Below, in pieces: positions 26,000 through 35,242 of a DNA stretch of 64,000 bases; within the stretch, counting starts at the first letter, position 1, and the number at the start of each line of letters is the position of its first letter. Both the position numbers and the translations under genes were made by a program. The stretch is from NCBI RefSeq assembly GCF_036226745.1, contig NZ_CP109013.1, positions 8,122,001-8,186,000 of the forward strand, given 5' to 3'. Under the pieces are notes generated by a model. The model worked only from the letters and a program-made list of their open reading frames with translations. It was not told where the DNA came from and did no database searches. This DNA comes from Streptomyces sp. NBC_00683. GTDB taxonomy: Bacteria > Actinomycetota > Actinomycetes > Streptomycetales > Streptomycetaceae.

Positions 26000-26410
26000 T
26001 CACACCTTGCGGTAGTCGTACGCGTCCACGGCCGCCGCCTCCACCGCGGCCAGATCGCCCCCCGCCGACGCGGTCACCAGTGCGGCGACCGCGCCCTCGA
26101 CGAACGGCGCGTCCACCAGCCGCGCACCGTCGGGCAGTTGGTCACCCTCGGCCAGCATGGCCTTCACCGTCAGGACCGCGCTCCCGAGATCGACGAGCAG
26201 CGCTACCCCCGCACCCCTGTCCACCGACCTCGCAGCCCCGGCGATCAGCTCCGCGCTCGTCCCGAGCCCTCCGGCGGAGGTGCCCCCGGCCGCAGCCACG
26301 GGGGCGGTGGCCCCACCGGCCGCCAGCTCCTTGGCCAGCTCCACGACGGCCTCCGCCACCGGGCCGCTGTGCGACACCAGGACGATCCCGACCTGCTTCT
26401 CCTCGCTCAC
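26000..26410 (-). CDS. dhaM: PTS-dependent dihydroxyacetone kinase, phosphotransferase subunit DhaM
   Basis: A 136-residue EIIA-mannose-like domain with the phosphorylatable His14 in VLVSHSGPVAEA and the conserved DLGSAVLT segment. It is only the EIIA domain; the HPr and EI-like extensions found in E. coli DhaM are absent, so phosphate must come from general PTS proteins. Its ATG overlaps the dhaL stop (ATGA). Confidence 0.92.
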   Translation of the reverse strand: MSEEKQVGIVLVSHSGPVAEAVVELAKELAAGGATAPVAAAGGTSAGGLGTSAELIAGAARSVDRGAGVALLVDLGSAVLTVKAMLAEGDQLPDGARLVDAPFVEGAVAALVTASAGGDLAAVEAAAVDAYDYRKV

Positions 26411-27024
26411 GCGTCTCCTCCGCCGCTCGTCTCCGCGGCCTCGGCGAGCGCCGCGACCAGGAGCGCCGAGGACGTCGCGCCCGGATCCTGATGTCCGATG
26501 CTGCGCTCGCCCAGGTAGCTGGCCCTGCCCTTGCGCGCCTGCAACGGCACGGTCGCCAGCGCACCTGCCTGAGCCGCGTCCCGGGCCGCCGCGAACGACA
26601 CCCCCAGTGCGTCGACGGCAGGCAGCAGCGCATCGAGCATCGTCTTGTCCCCGGCCTGAGCACCGCCCAGCTGAGCCACAGCGGCGACGCCCGCACCGAA
26701 CGCCTCGGCCAGTTGACCGGGAGTCACCTCGGGCGTCTCGCCCAGCGCCTTTCCGGTACGCCGCAGCAGCGTCCCGTACAGCGGTCCGGACGCCCCGCCC
26801 ACCGTCGAGATCAACTGCCGCCCCACGAGCGTCAGCACGCCCCCGGGTGTTGCGGGAGGATCCTTCTCCAGTACCGCGGTCACCGCGGTGAAGCCGCGCT
26901 CCATGTTGCTTCCGTGATCGGCATCCCCGATCGCGGCGTCGAGGTCGGTCAAACGGCTCGCCTCACGCCGGACTGCCGCCGCGGTGGCGGCCATCCAGCG
27001 AAGGAAGAAGTCGGTGTCGAGCAC
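26407..27024 (-). CDS. dhaL: Dihydroxyacetone kinase ADP-binding subunit DhaL
   Basis: A 205-residue all-helical subunit. The Mg/ADP-binding Asp cluster is in LTDLDAAIGDADHGSNMERG, and the TVGGASGPLYGT and GDKTMLDAL motifs follow. The GTG at 27024 has AGGAG five bases upstream. It transfers phosphate from DhaM-charged ADP to dihydroxyacetone bound on DhaK. Confidence 0.92.
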   Translation of the reverse strand: MLDTDFFLRWMAATAAAVRREASRLTDLDAAIGDADHGSNMERGFTAVTAVLEKDPPATPGGVLTLVGRQLISTVGGASGPLYGTLLRRTGKALGETPEVTPGQLAEAFGAGVAAVAQLGGAQAGDKTMLDALLPAVDALGVSFAAARDAAQAGALATVPLQARKGRASYLGERSIGHQDPGATSSALLVAALAEAAETSGGGDA

Positions 27025-27057
27025 ATGATCTCCTGTTTCCTCACGCACGCCGGGCAC

Positions 27058-28044
27058 TCACCGGCCCCAGCGGAGCGCAGACGTCTGCACCGGCGCGTCC
27101 CAGAGCCGTAGCATCTCCTCGTCCACCTGACAGAGCGTCACCGAGCAGCCGGCCATGTCGAGCGACGTCACGTAGTTCCCCACCAGCGTACGAGCCACGG
27201 CCACGCCCCGCTCGGCCAGCACCCGGTGTACCTCGGCATTGAACCCGTACAGCTCCAGCAGCGGTGTCGCGCCCATCCCGTTGACGAGGGCCAGCACGGG
27301 ACCGTTCGGCCGCAGATCCTCCAGCACCGCGTGGACGGCGAAGTCGGCGATCTCTCCCGACGTCATCATCGGGCGCCGCTCCCGACCCGGCTCGCCGTGG
27401 ATCCCGATGCCCAATTCGAGCTCCCCACCGGGGAGATCGAACGTCGGGCTGCCCTTCGCCGGAGTGGTCACCGCGCTGAGCGCCACCCCGAAGCTCCGGG
27501 AGGACTCGTTCACCTGCCGCGCCACGGCCTCCACCCGGTCCAGCGGCGCACCCTCGTCGGCGAGGGCACCGGCGATCTTCTCGACGAACACCGTCGCGCC
27601 CGTGCCGCGACGGCCCGCCGTGAACGTGCTGTCGGTCACCGCCACGTCGTCATCGACCAGGACCCGGGCGACCCGGATGCCCTCCTCCTCGGCGAGCTCG
27701 GCCGCCATGTCGAAGTTGAGCACGTCACCCGTGTAGTTCTTGACGACGAACAGCACCCCCTCACCACTGTCGACCGCGGCGGCGGCCCGCACCATCTGAT
27801 CGGGCACGGGGGAGGTGAAGACCTCGCCGGGACACGCGGCGGACAGCATCCCCGGCCCGACGAACCCCGCATGCAAGGGTTCGTGCCCGGACCCGCCGCC
27901 GGAGACGATCCCCACCTTCCCGGCCACGGGCGCGTCGCGCCGCACGACCAGACGGTTCTCGACATCCACGGTGAGCTCGGGGTGGGCGGCGGCGATGCCG
28001 CGAAGCGCGTCCGCGACGACGGTCTCCGGCACGTTGATGAGCAT
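27058..28044 (-). CDS. dhaK: Dihydroxyacetone kinase substrate-binding subunit DhaK
   Basis: A 328-residue subunit with the GGGSGHEPLHAGFVG motif, VVKNYTGDVLNF, and the catalytic histidine that binds dihydroxyacetone covalently in GIGIHGEPG. I use the ATG at 28044, but a TTG two codons earlier at 28050 is better placed behind GGGAG. First gene of the dhaKLM operon; 28045-28312 upstream holds its promoter and shows no other gene. Confidence 0.92.
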   Translation of the reverse strand: MLINVPETVVADALRGIAAAHPELTVDVENRLVVRRDAPVAGKVGIVSGGGSGHEPLHAGFVGPGMLSAACPGEVFTSPVPDQMVRAAAAVDSGEGVLFVVKNYTGDVLNFDMAAELAEEEGIRVARVLVDDDVAVTDSTFTAGRRGTGATVFVEKIAGALADEGAPLDRVEAVARQVNESSRSFGVALSAVTTPAKGSPTFDLPGGELELGIGIHGEPGRERRPMMTSGEIADFAVHAVLEDLRPNGPVLALVNGMGATPLLELYGFNAEVHRVLAERGVAVARTLVGNYVTSLDMAGCSVTLCQVDEEMLRLWDAPVQTSALRWGR

Positions 28045-28312
28045 TCTCAACGGTATCTCCCAGCAGGGTTGTCAGACGGGGCTCTGACCAGTGTCTTTGC
28101 GGGTCGTACGATGTGGCGCGAGTTGCTGATCCTGACTGCCCGAGCCCCCGACGACGGGTTCCGGCGGGGCTGGTGCCGACTGTACTGATGTGCCGTCAGT
28201 GATGCCCGGAGGCTTGGACGGGGCTCGTCGCCGGAGGCGGGAAGGCTGGACGCGGGCCTCGGGTGGGGACCGCGGTTGCGTGTGCGGTCACCCAGGGTGG
28301 CAGGCTGGCGGG

Positions 28313-28936
28313 GTGCTGATCAAGGGATACGACTGCGGCCCGCTGGTTGCGGGGGAGTCGCTGGCGGCTCGCCCGGGCTTCTGGTCGAACTACCTCATGG
28401 CGATGTGCGCCGACGTAGTCGGTGCCGAGCGTCCTGTTCCGGAGTGGTTCGGCGACGACGGCGCCGATGCCGATGCCCTGTCCGAGATCCTCCTCGATCC
28501 CGGACGCTGGCCCGTGTTCCGGCTGCCCGCGGCAGACGGGTCCGGAGTCGTCGTGGTCTACCGCAACATGGTCGGCGACTACGCCATCGACTACCTCCTC
28601 ACTCACCCGGGGCGGAGCTACGCACAGCAGATCGCCACCTGGGAAGGAGGGTTCTCGGGGGTCGGGCTCACCTGGAACCAGCTGGTCCACATAGCCGACA
28701 ACCCCGCTCCCGCGGCCGAAGGGGTCGAGGAGCCCGCCGCCCGACTCCTGCTCGCCCTTCCCCTTCTCAATGACATGCACTGCCCGGAGTCGGCGCATGC
28801 ACGGCTCACCGCCGCCCTGACCGCGACAGGCTCCCCCCGAGCCACCGCCCCGGACACAGCGGGGCTGCTGGTTGCGCACCTGACGGGGAGAGCCCACCAC
28901 GACCGCACGTGGGGCTCGCCGCTCAGCGGTACCTGA
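28313..28936 (+). CDS. Hypothetical protein (207 aa), immunity-like appearance
   Basis: A soluble, acidic, Trp-containing protein with no family I can name. Features include YDCGPLVAG near the start, a central VVVYRNMVGDYAIDYLL segment and a C-terminal helical part. The GTG at 28313 begins the protein-like sequence; a longer extension to 28190 looks like non-coding DNA. Its size and character resemble bacterial immunity-type proteins and it lies beside a SMI1/KNR4 gene, but this is only an impression. Confidence 0.7.
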   Translation: MLIKGYDCGPLVAGESLAARPGFWSNYLMAMCADVVGAERPVPEWFGDDGADADALSEILLDPGRWPVFRLPAADGSGVVVVYRNMVGDYAIDYLLTHPGRSYAQQIATWEGGFSGVGLTWNQLVHIADNPAPAAEGVEEPAARLLLALPLLNDMHCPESAHARLTAALTATGSPRATAPDTAGLLVAHLTGRAHHDRTWGSPLSGT

Positions 28937-28949
28937 GGTACCCCTGAGC
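28921..28949. terminator. Hairpin overlapping the stop of the hypothetical gene
   Basis: Arms GCTCAGCGGTACC and GGTACCCCTGAGC (one mismatch) with a short loop span the TGA and reach the end of the convergent AlkD-like gene. Confidence 0.55.
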
Positions 28950-28951
28950 CG

Positions 28952-29644
28952 CTATTGGGCGTGCTGTCGGCGCACCAGCTCGGTGATCCAGACGGGCGCG
29001 AACGGAGAGGTGCAGCCCGGGGAAGTCGGGTAGTCCTTGAGCACTTCGAGACGCTCACCGATGTCGATCGCTCGGGCGCGGTGCTCGGCGTGCTCGATCC
29101 CGATCTGAGCCAGGCAGTGGTTCATCGCCCACTGCAGGCGGTCCGGGGCGTCCTTCATCTCCGCCTCGATGACGTCGAGCAGTCCTGAGAGGTCGAGGCC
29201 CTCGGGCTTCTTCGCCACGCGTTCGGTGGTCAGTGCCCAGCCGGCACTCGCGACCACTGGATCCGGATCGGCGAACCAGACCAGGCGCAGCTCTTCGGAA
29301 TGCGGGTTCTTCTTCACCACGTAGTTCACGAGCCAGTCGTGCACCTTGGGCGTGCGCGCTTCGCGCAGCATGGCGTCCAGATCGTCGCGCTCGAACGCCT
29401 TCGGGCGGCAGATCAGAATCGCCAGCAGCCTCGCCGCGGTGTCACCCGTCCCCCAGAGCCCGCACGCGAGATCCTGCTGCGTCTTCAGCCGCTTCGCGAG
29501 GGCGCGCAGCTTGCTGAGGTTCACACCGTGGTCGTCACCGTGCTTCTCGTTCACCGCGCGCGCTTTCGGGTCCTCGAGCTCGGCCAGCTCGGCCATCACC
29601 TCGGCCACCGTCGTCCCGGCCACCTGAGCCTCCTGTCCGTTCAC
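28952..29644 (-). CDS. AlkD-like DNA alkylation repair (HEAT-like repeat) protein
   Basis: A 230-residue helical-repeat protein of the DNA alkylation repair family (GVNLSKLRALAKRLK near the start, then repeated helix pairs with LLAILICRP, PKVHDWLVNYVVKK and LQWAMNHCLAQIG). AlkD excises bulky or charged alkylated bases. Family members differ, and some lack glycosylase activity, so the enzymatic role here is not certain. It lies next to a SMI1/KNR4 gene on the same strand. Confidence 0.8.
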   Translation of the reverse strand: MNGQEAQVAGTTVAEVMAELAELEDPKARAVNEKHGDDHGVNLSKLRALAKRLKTQQDLACGLWGTGDTAARLLAILICRPKAFERDDLDAMLREARTPKVHDWLVNYVVKKNPHSEELRLVWFADPDPVVASAGWALTTERVAKKPEGLDLSGLLDVIEAEMKDAPDRLQWAMNHCLAQIGIEHAEHRARAIDIGERLEVLKDYPTSPGCTSPFAPVWITELVRRQHAQ

Positions 29645-29698
29645 GTGCGAGTTTCAGCCTACGACGGACGCCCGCCTCCTGTCGTACACGCTGCGGTG

Positions 29699-30343
29699 TC
29701 ATGACCGCGGCAGGGGTCGGTCATCGCCCACCGGTCTGAAGTCCCAGCACAGCCTCTGCTCCTTGTCCACCACGGGCGTGTGGCCGTCGAGGGGCCGGTT
29801 GGTCTCGAGCGACGTGGCTATCGCCTCCATGAGCACCGGCAGGGACGTCCACATCTCGTGAGATCCGCGCACGATGCCCTGCTCGGCCTCGGCCTGGTGG
29901 ACGCGTCCCCGGTCTGTCTCGGCACGGTGGTCCAGTACGAGGCACCCCCCACGAACGTCCCGCGCGACGGGAATCAACTGCGGATGTCCGTACAGGACGT
30001 TGCTGACCCCGGTCTTCATGAAGTCGTAGTCCGCCTCGTCACCTTCCTCGTCCGCCGTGCGCTTGTCGTGGAAACCGGTGAAGAGCTGCCACTCGGCCGC
30101 TATCTCGCGTGCACCCATCGGCCGGTAGAACCCTGGCAGCAGCGAGACGCGCCGGTCGAGGAGACCGTCGTGCCGCGACAACGACGACACCAAGGGTTTC
30201 AGCAGTGGGCGGCCGATGACGCGTTCTGCCGCGGCGATGTCCGCAGGATCCGCGGGCGGAGCCAGCGCGGCGCAGGTCGCCGGGGCGTGCTCGGCGAGCC
30301 AGTTCTCGACGAGCGTCCACGACTTACTGATCGGTGCGGTCAT
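29699..30343 (-). CDS. SMI1/KNR4 (SUKH) family protein
   Basis: A 214-residue protein with the SUKH pattern: PADIAAAERVIGRPL, then SSLSRHDGL, LLPGFYRPMG and REIAAEWQLF. SUKH proteins often act as immunity factors against secreted or contact-dependent toxins, but many are solitary in Streptomyces. No toxin gene is adjacent. The start at 30343 is the first Met of the conserved frame. Confidence 0.82.
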   Translation of the reverse strand: MTAPISKSWTLVENWLAEHAPATCAALAPPADPADIAAAERVIGRPLLKPLVSSLSRHDGLLDRRVSLLPGFYRPMGAREIAAEWQLFTGFHDKRTADEEGDEADYDFMKTGVSNVLYGHPQLIPVARDVRGGCLVLDHRAETDRGRVHQAEAEQGIVRGSHEMWTSLPVLMEAIATSLETNRPLDGHTPVVDKEQRLCWDFRPVGDDRPLPRS

Positions 30344-30466
30344 GGCACGGCATCCTGCCACCCGGTGCCGACAACCTCCCGGGAACGAACGATCATGCCG
30401 AGGGCGCAGGTCACAGCGTAGATACTTCGGTACGCAGAGCGCTTCTCCCGTCGTATCCTCTGTGCG

Positions 30467-33382
30467 ATGGCATGGGGGAAGCGGCGGATCGCCGTGTGGG
30501 CGCTGGCGGCGGTCGCCGCCACGGTCGGCGCACGCTGGGGACACCAGGTGGCGCAGCACCGGCTCTTCCGGTTCGGCCCGCATGACCAGCCTGTCTACGA
30601 CGTCGAACACAACGCCGTCTACGAGCCAGGTCTGGCCGCCTGGCGTGATCTCACCACGTACGAGCTGCACCGGTACACGCCCGACTCACCGCTGATGCCG
30701 TACTGGCTGCCCCTGTTCGGGGCCGGCTGCTTCGCGTTCTTCGTCTTCGCGGTGAGCTGGACCGTCACGCACCGGCGGCTGGTGGGGCACGCCTATCTCG
30801 CCTTCGTCCGGCAGCCGGTGGCGATGCCGCTCAAGTTCCTTGCTGTGCTGGGCATGTTGGGGCTCTCGGTCACGCTGCCCTTCCTGCCCGAGGGCGAGGA
30901 CTTCGAGGAACTCCTGTCGGACCGGACGACGGCGAACTTCCTCGGCGTCACCTTCGGCGTCCAGGTACTGGTCCCGGCCGTGCTGGCGTTCGTCCCGTGG
31001 TGGGCGGACCGGATGCTCGGGCTGCTGGTCATCGCGGTCCGCGCCATGGCAGCCCTACCCGGCCGCCACGCAGCCGGCCCCGGGACGCAGGACGCCCTGC
31101 GCGGGGTCGTCCAGCAGGCCGAACGGTTCCAGCTGTCCGGTACCCGCGACTTCGCCTCCATAGCCTGGTTCCTGCGGACCGAGGCGCTGATCAACCTCCT
31201 CGCGGAGCGGGGGAACGACGCGGCGGCGCTGGACGACCTGCTGAGAGACGGCCCCACCGCGTTCGGCGCTCAGCCCCGGCACTCGATCGACCGGCTCATG
31301 CTCGCACTGGGATGGCCGGCGCTCGAAACGAACGTGGCACGGGCATTCGTCCTCCGCTACGAGTGGACCGGGGCGGTGGTCAACCTGGACCGTGCGATCG
31401 CCGTTCTCGACCGGCTCGCCGCGAAGCCCCGCCCCTGGTTCTGGTTCACCTTCGCCCGATGGTCCTTCGTCTGCCTGAACCTGACCTGGGCGCTCAGGCA
31501 CCGCTACGAGCTACGCGGGGACCCCGCCGACCTCGACCGGGCGCTCGCCCTCGTACGGCGCGTGGGCCGCCGGTATCCGAACCGGGTGCACGGCCGTGTC
31601 AGCGAGCTGGAGCTGCTCCGCTACCGCGCCACGGCGGACCCGGGGGCGCTGGCCGCCGCCATCCGGGCGGGCCGGCGCGCCGCGCCCGACCCCGACACGG
31701 TCCGGGCGCTCCTCGAACGGTTCGCCCGCGACGGCGACGAACGGGACCTGGCCGAGGCCCATGAGCTGGCCGCGCGCCTCGTGGACGAGAAGGGCCCCGG
31801 TCACCCGTGGCATGCCGCGTGCCTGATCGTCCACGCCTCGGTGCTCTCCGCATCCGGCAGGATCGACGCAGCCGCCAACTCCCTTCGAGAGGCGGCCGGC
31901 AGCGCCTCCTCGCCCCTGCAGGCGCGGCTGGCCGCCGCCATGAGCCTCGGCGAACTCGGCACCGGAGGAGCCCTGGCCGTCGAGGGCTACGGGGCAGCGG
32001 TCGAGCTCCTGCCTCAGCTGGCGTGGATCGGACTGCGCCGCGACGACCAGCGGTGGCTGCTCCGGCGCTGGCAGGGGGTGTCGACGGCCGCCGCCGCGGC
32101 CGCGATCGCCGTCGGCCGGGTGGAGTACGCGGTCGAGATCCTGGAACACGGGCGCGCCGTCATGTGGGGCCAACTCGCCCGGCTGCGGGACGGAGTCGAG
32201 GGCGTCCGCACCGCCGACCCCGCCCTGGCGCGACGCCTCGACGAGATCCGTGCCGAACTCGACGTGCCCGACGAGCCCCGATGGCACCTCGACGAGGGCG
32301 GCGCCGACGTGGAGCGGCGCATCCGCCTCGGCAGGGAGTGGAACGAACTCTCCGCACGCCTGGGTTCGGCCGGCCGGCGGGACTACCACGAGCTCTCCGG
32401 AGCCGCCGTGAACGGGCCCGTCGTCGTGGTCAACGCGAGCCCGCTGCGGTGCGACGCGATAGTCCTGCTCCCGGACGGCGAACCCGTCCTCGTGCCGCTC
32501 GACGGGCTCGACCATGGCGAACTGGTCGCATGGGCCGAGCAGTCCGTCGACCCCAACGGGCGCCACCAGGCGTTACTCAACGTCATATCCGCACGCCTGT
32601 GGGACGACCTGGCGGTTCCCGTGCTGCGCGCCGTCACCCCCCACCTGCGGGACGGGCGGCGGATCTGGTGGTGTCCGACCGGACCGCTGGCCGCCCTGCC
32701 CATCCACGCAGCGGGCCACCACACCCGGCCCGGCGGCCCCGCCCTGCTCGACGAGGTCGTCTCCTCCTACACCCCCACCATCAGCGCACTGCTCAGGTCG
32801 GCCGAGCGAGTCGTGGAGCCCCGCCGGAGACTCGTCGTCGCCGCGACCCGGACCCCCGACAGGCCCGACCTGCCGGCCGTGGAACAGGAGGCCGAGGAGT
32901 ACCTGCAGCGCTTCCCCGACGCGGTGCCGCTCAATCCCGCACGCGTCGCCGACGTCCTCGCGCAGCTGGGCGGCGCCCACTGGGTGCACTTCGCCTGCCA
33001 CGCCGACGCCTCCGGACTGGCCGTGGCCGACGGCGTCGTCTCGCTGGAGGAGCTGGCCGATCTCCGGCTGGACGACGCCGAGTTCTGCTACCTGTCCGCC
33101 TGCAGCACCGCCGCCCCGGACCCGCGCGCCTACGACGAGGCCGTCCACCTGGCCGCCCTGCTCCACCTCCAGTCGTTCGTCCACGTCGTGGGCACCCTGT
33201 GGGAGGTCGACAGCGACAAGGCCCTCCACGCGGCACGGGAGGTGTACCGGACACTGACCGAGCACGGCGCACCTGACGGCGCACGTGCTGCCCAGGCCGT
33301 CCACAACGCGGCGCAGTCCCTGCGCCGCGCCGCCCCGCGCGACGTCGACGTCTGGTCTTCCCTGCTGCACATCGGACCGTAG
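30467..33382 (+). CDS. Membrane-anchored TPR/CHAT-domain protease-like protein
   Basis: A 971-residue protein. The N-terminus has several membrane helices (about residues 7-25, 82-105, 120-140, 165-190). A central helical region of TPR-like repeats runs about 220-640. A C-terminal CHAT (caspase-HetF) domain follows, with the His/Cys dyad intact: His845 in HFACHA and Cys879 in YLSACSTA. CHAT proteases act in bacterial conflict and programmed-death systems such as Craspase/TPR-CHAT. Here the target is unknown. It begins an operon with a small Cys/His protein and a membrane protein (13-base gap, then one-base overlap). Confidence 0.88.
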   Translation: MAWGKRRIAVWALAAVAATVGARWGHQVAQHRLFRFGPHDQPVYDVEHNAVYEPGLAAWRDLTTYELHRYTPDSPLMPYWLPLFGAGCFAFFVFAVSWTVTHRRLVGHAYLAFVRQPVAMPLKFLAVLGMLGLSVTLPFLPEGEDFEELLSDRTTANFLGVTFGVQVLVPAVLAFVPWWADRMLGLLVIAVRAMAALPGRHAAGPGTQDALRGVVQQAERFQLSGTRDFASIAWFLRTEALINLLAERGNDAAALDDLLRDGPTAFGAQPRHSIDRLMLALGWPALETNVARAFVLRYEWTGAVVNLDRAIAVLDRLAAKPRPWFWFTFARWSFVCLNLTWALRHRYELRGDPADLDRALALVRRVGRRYPNRVHGRVSELELLRYRATADPGALAAAIRAGRRAAPDPDTVRALLERFARDGDERDLAEAHELAARLVDEKGPGHPWHAACLIVHASVLSASGRIDAAANSLREAAGSASSPLQARLAAAMSLGELGTGGALAVEGYGAAVELLPQLAWIGLRRDDQRWLLRRWQGVSTAAAAAAIAVGRVEYAVEILEHGRAVMWGQLARLRDGVEGVRTADPALARRLDEIRAELDVPDEPRWHLDEGGADVERRIRLGREWNELSARLGSAGRRDYHELSGAAVNGPVVVVNASPLRCDAIVLLPDGEPVLVPLDGLDHGELVAWAEQSVDPNGRHQALLNVISARLWDDLAVPVLRAVTPHLRDGRRIWWCPTGPLAALPIHAAGHHTRPGGPALLDEVVSSYTPTISALLRSAERVVEPRRRLVVAATRTPDRPDLPAVEQEAEEYLQRFPDAVPLNPARVADVLAQLGGAHWVHFACHADASGLAVADGVVSLEELADLRLDDAEFCYLSACSTAAPDPRAYDEAVHLAALLHLQSFVHVVGTLWEVDSDKALHAAREVYRTLTEHGAPDGARAAQAVHNAAQSLRRAAPRDVDVWSSLLHIGP

Positions 33383-33395
33383 AGGAGTGATTCGC

Positions 33396-33812
33396 ATGTC
33401 CATCCGCGTGCGCTTGCCCTGGCAGCGACGCCCTCGTCGGAATGCCCCCGACGCCGAGGCCCGCCGACCGGCCCCCACCGAGGAACAGGCAGCCCTGGGG
33501 TGGCTGTGCGCCAACCTTCCCGGCCTCAGACAGAAGGCTGACCGGTTCGGATGGCGGGCCGACCTCGACAGGGAGCTCGCCGAGGTCCGCGAGGGCAAGG
33601 CCGCCACCGAGGCCCTGAGCGAACTCCGGCTCCGTCGCGAGGGATCCCGCGCCTCCGGACTCCCGGCCGGTGAGACCTGGCAGGAGCGCCCCGTCATCGA
33701 AGGATTCCGGTGCCCGCACGGCCGCTGCCCCGCACGGGGACGCAATGCCGACGCCACGGAACCGCGCTGCCATCTCGACGGGACCCCGATGCTCTCCGAG
33801 GACGGTGGCTGA
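33396..33812 (+). CDS. Small Cys/His-rich protein of the CHAT operon (138 aa)
   Basis: The ATG at 33396 follows GAGGAG, 13 bases after the CHAT gene. The product has a basic N-terminus, a helical middle (LGWLCANLPGLRQKADRF, then an LDRELAEVREGK helix) and a C-terminal cluster CPHGRCPARG ... RCHLDG that could bind a metal. I do not recognise a family. The conserved position between the CHAT and membrane genes suggests an adaptor or substrate for the protease. Its stop overlaps the next ATG by one base (TGATG). Confidence 0.75.
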   Translation: MSIRVRLPWQRRPRRNAPDAEARRPAPTEEQAALGWLCANLPGLRQKADRFGWRADLDRELAEVREGKAATEALSELRLRREGSRASGLPAGETWQERPVIEGFRCPHGRCPARGRNADATEPRCHLDGTPMLSEDGG

Positions 33813-34678
33813 TGGACGGCATCCTCTCCGACCTCGGCAAACGCATAGCCGACCGCTGGTTCGCCTTCCTGATCCTGCCCGGCGTGCCCTTCGCCGCGAC
33901 CGTGGTCGTCGCCTGGGCGATGGCACCCTCCGGAGCCGCACACGCCCTCGACGTCGACGTCCTGGTCCGGCGCCTGGACGCGCTCGCCGGCACGGCCCGG
34001 AGCACCAAGGGTGTCGTTGTCGGCTGCCTGCTCCTTGCCGGGGTCGCCGTGACCGCCGTACTCGTCAGGGAGATGAGCCTGGTCGTGAACCGGCTCTGGA
34101 CAGGCAGGTCGGTCCTCCTGTGCCGCCTCATGGGCCCCGGCATCCGGCGCCGCCGCCGGCTCGCCCTGGACACCGCCCGGCGCGGCGGCTACGCCTCGCC
34201 GGACCGCTACCTGCCCCACCGCGCCACCTGGATCGGCGACCGCTTCGCCCTCGTGGACGAGCGGGTGGCCGTGCAGTACGGCGTATCCCTCGCCAGGGTG
34301 TGGCCCCGCCTCTGGCAACTCCACAGCGACCGAACCCCCAAGGTCGTCTCCGCCGCGTGGGACGACTACGCTGCCGCGACCGTCCGCGTCGCCTGGGCCC
34401 TGCCCTACCTGGTCGTGTCCGTCTTCTGGTGGCCGGCCGCCCCGCTCGCCCTCGCCCTGGTGCTCCTCGGCTGGTCCCAGGGGCGCCGCGGCGCCGACGA
34501 CTTCTGCGTCAGCTGCGAAGCCGCCATCGATGTCCAACTCCGGCGCCTGGCACACATCGTGGGCGTACCACTGCCCCATCGGCGCGTGACCACGGTGGAA
34601 GGCCGGCAGATCGACGGCATCCTCGCCAAGGGCGCCTACCTGCCCCGAACCGAGCCGCCCGCCCCGCCCGCACCCTGA
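33812..34678 (+). CDS. Membrane protein of the CHAT operon (288 aa)
   Basis: Two N-terminal hydrophobic segments (about 15-40 and 65-88) and a further hydrophobic pair around 190-225 frame a basic Arg-rich loop (RRRRLALDTARRGGY). A C-terminal cytoplasmic tail holds a Cys pair (FCVSCEAA) and ends in a Pro-rich stretch. No named family is apparent. Translation is coupled to the small upstream gene. It could form the membrane platform or pore of a CHAT-triggered response; that is inference from context. Confidence 0.75.
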   Translation: MDGILSDLGKRIADRWFAFLILPGVPFAATVVVAWAMAPSGAAHALDVDVLVRRLDALAGTARSTKGVVVGCLLLAGVAVTAVLVREMSLVVNRLWTGRSVLLCRLMGPGIRRRRRLALDTARRGGYASPDRYLPHRATWIGDRFALVDERVAVQYGVSLARVWPRLWQLHSDRTPKVVSAAWDDYAAATVRVAWALPYLVVSVFWWPAAPLALALVLLGWSQGRRGADDFCVSCEAAIDVQLRRLAHIVGVPLPHRRVTTVEGRQIDGILAKGAYLPRTEPPAPPAP

Positions 34679-34843
34679 CCTTGACGCCCCCTCACCCCGG
34701 CCGCCCGGCACGTCGACGGTGAGGGCGCTCCCGCGCGTTGCCGGCACGGGGGCTGTGGCTCGGTGGCAGGCTGCAGGGTGCGAGCACAGTGCGCCACGGG
34801 CTGTGCGCCACGGGACATGCCTGCAGCTTTCGAAGGAGCAATG

Positions 34844-35203
34844 ATGGAAGCCACCCGCATCACAGTGAATCTCCGTGTGCCGGACATCGCGGCCGCCCGT
34901 GACTTCTACACCGGCTATCTCGGCCTGAGCGTCGAGGACTTCAATCTGGGCTGGGTCGCCCGCTACCGGTCGCCCCACGGAGGTGCGGAGCTCCAGCTCC
35001 TCACCCGCGACGCCACCGCACCCCAGGACCCCGTCGCCTCGGTCAGGGTCGGTGCGGGTGTCGACGACGCGTACGCCGAGGCACGACGGCGCGGGTACGA
35101 GATCGTGCACCCGCTCACCGACGAACCGTGGGGCTTGCGCCGGTTCTTCGTCCGCGCACCTGACGGCAACATCCTGAACATTGCCGGCCACGTGGACGTC
35201 TGA
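34844..35203 (+). CDS. VOC-family (glyoxalase-like) protein
   Basis: A 119-residue single-domain vicinal-oxygen-chelate protein (ITVNLRVPDIAAARDFYTGYLGL; RRFFVRAPDGNILNI). Two ATGs occur in tandem; 34844 is better spaced from AAGGAG than 34841. No specific substrate can be read. Fold members include glyoxalases, dioxygenases and antibiotic-binding proteins. Confidence 0.8.
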   Translation: MEATRITVNLRVPDIAAARDFYTGYLGLSVEDFNLGWVARYRSPHGGAELQLLTRDATAPQDPVASVRVGAGVDDAYAEARRRGYEIVHPLTDEPWGLRRFFVRAPDGNILNIAGHVDV

Positions 35204-35242
35204 CCGGCGACGAGCGGCATGCGCCGGTGACCACCCGTGCCG

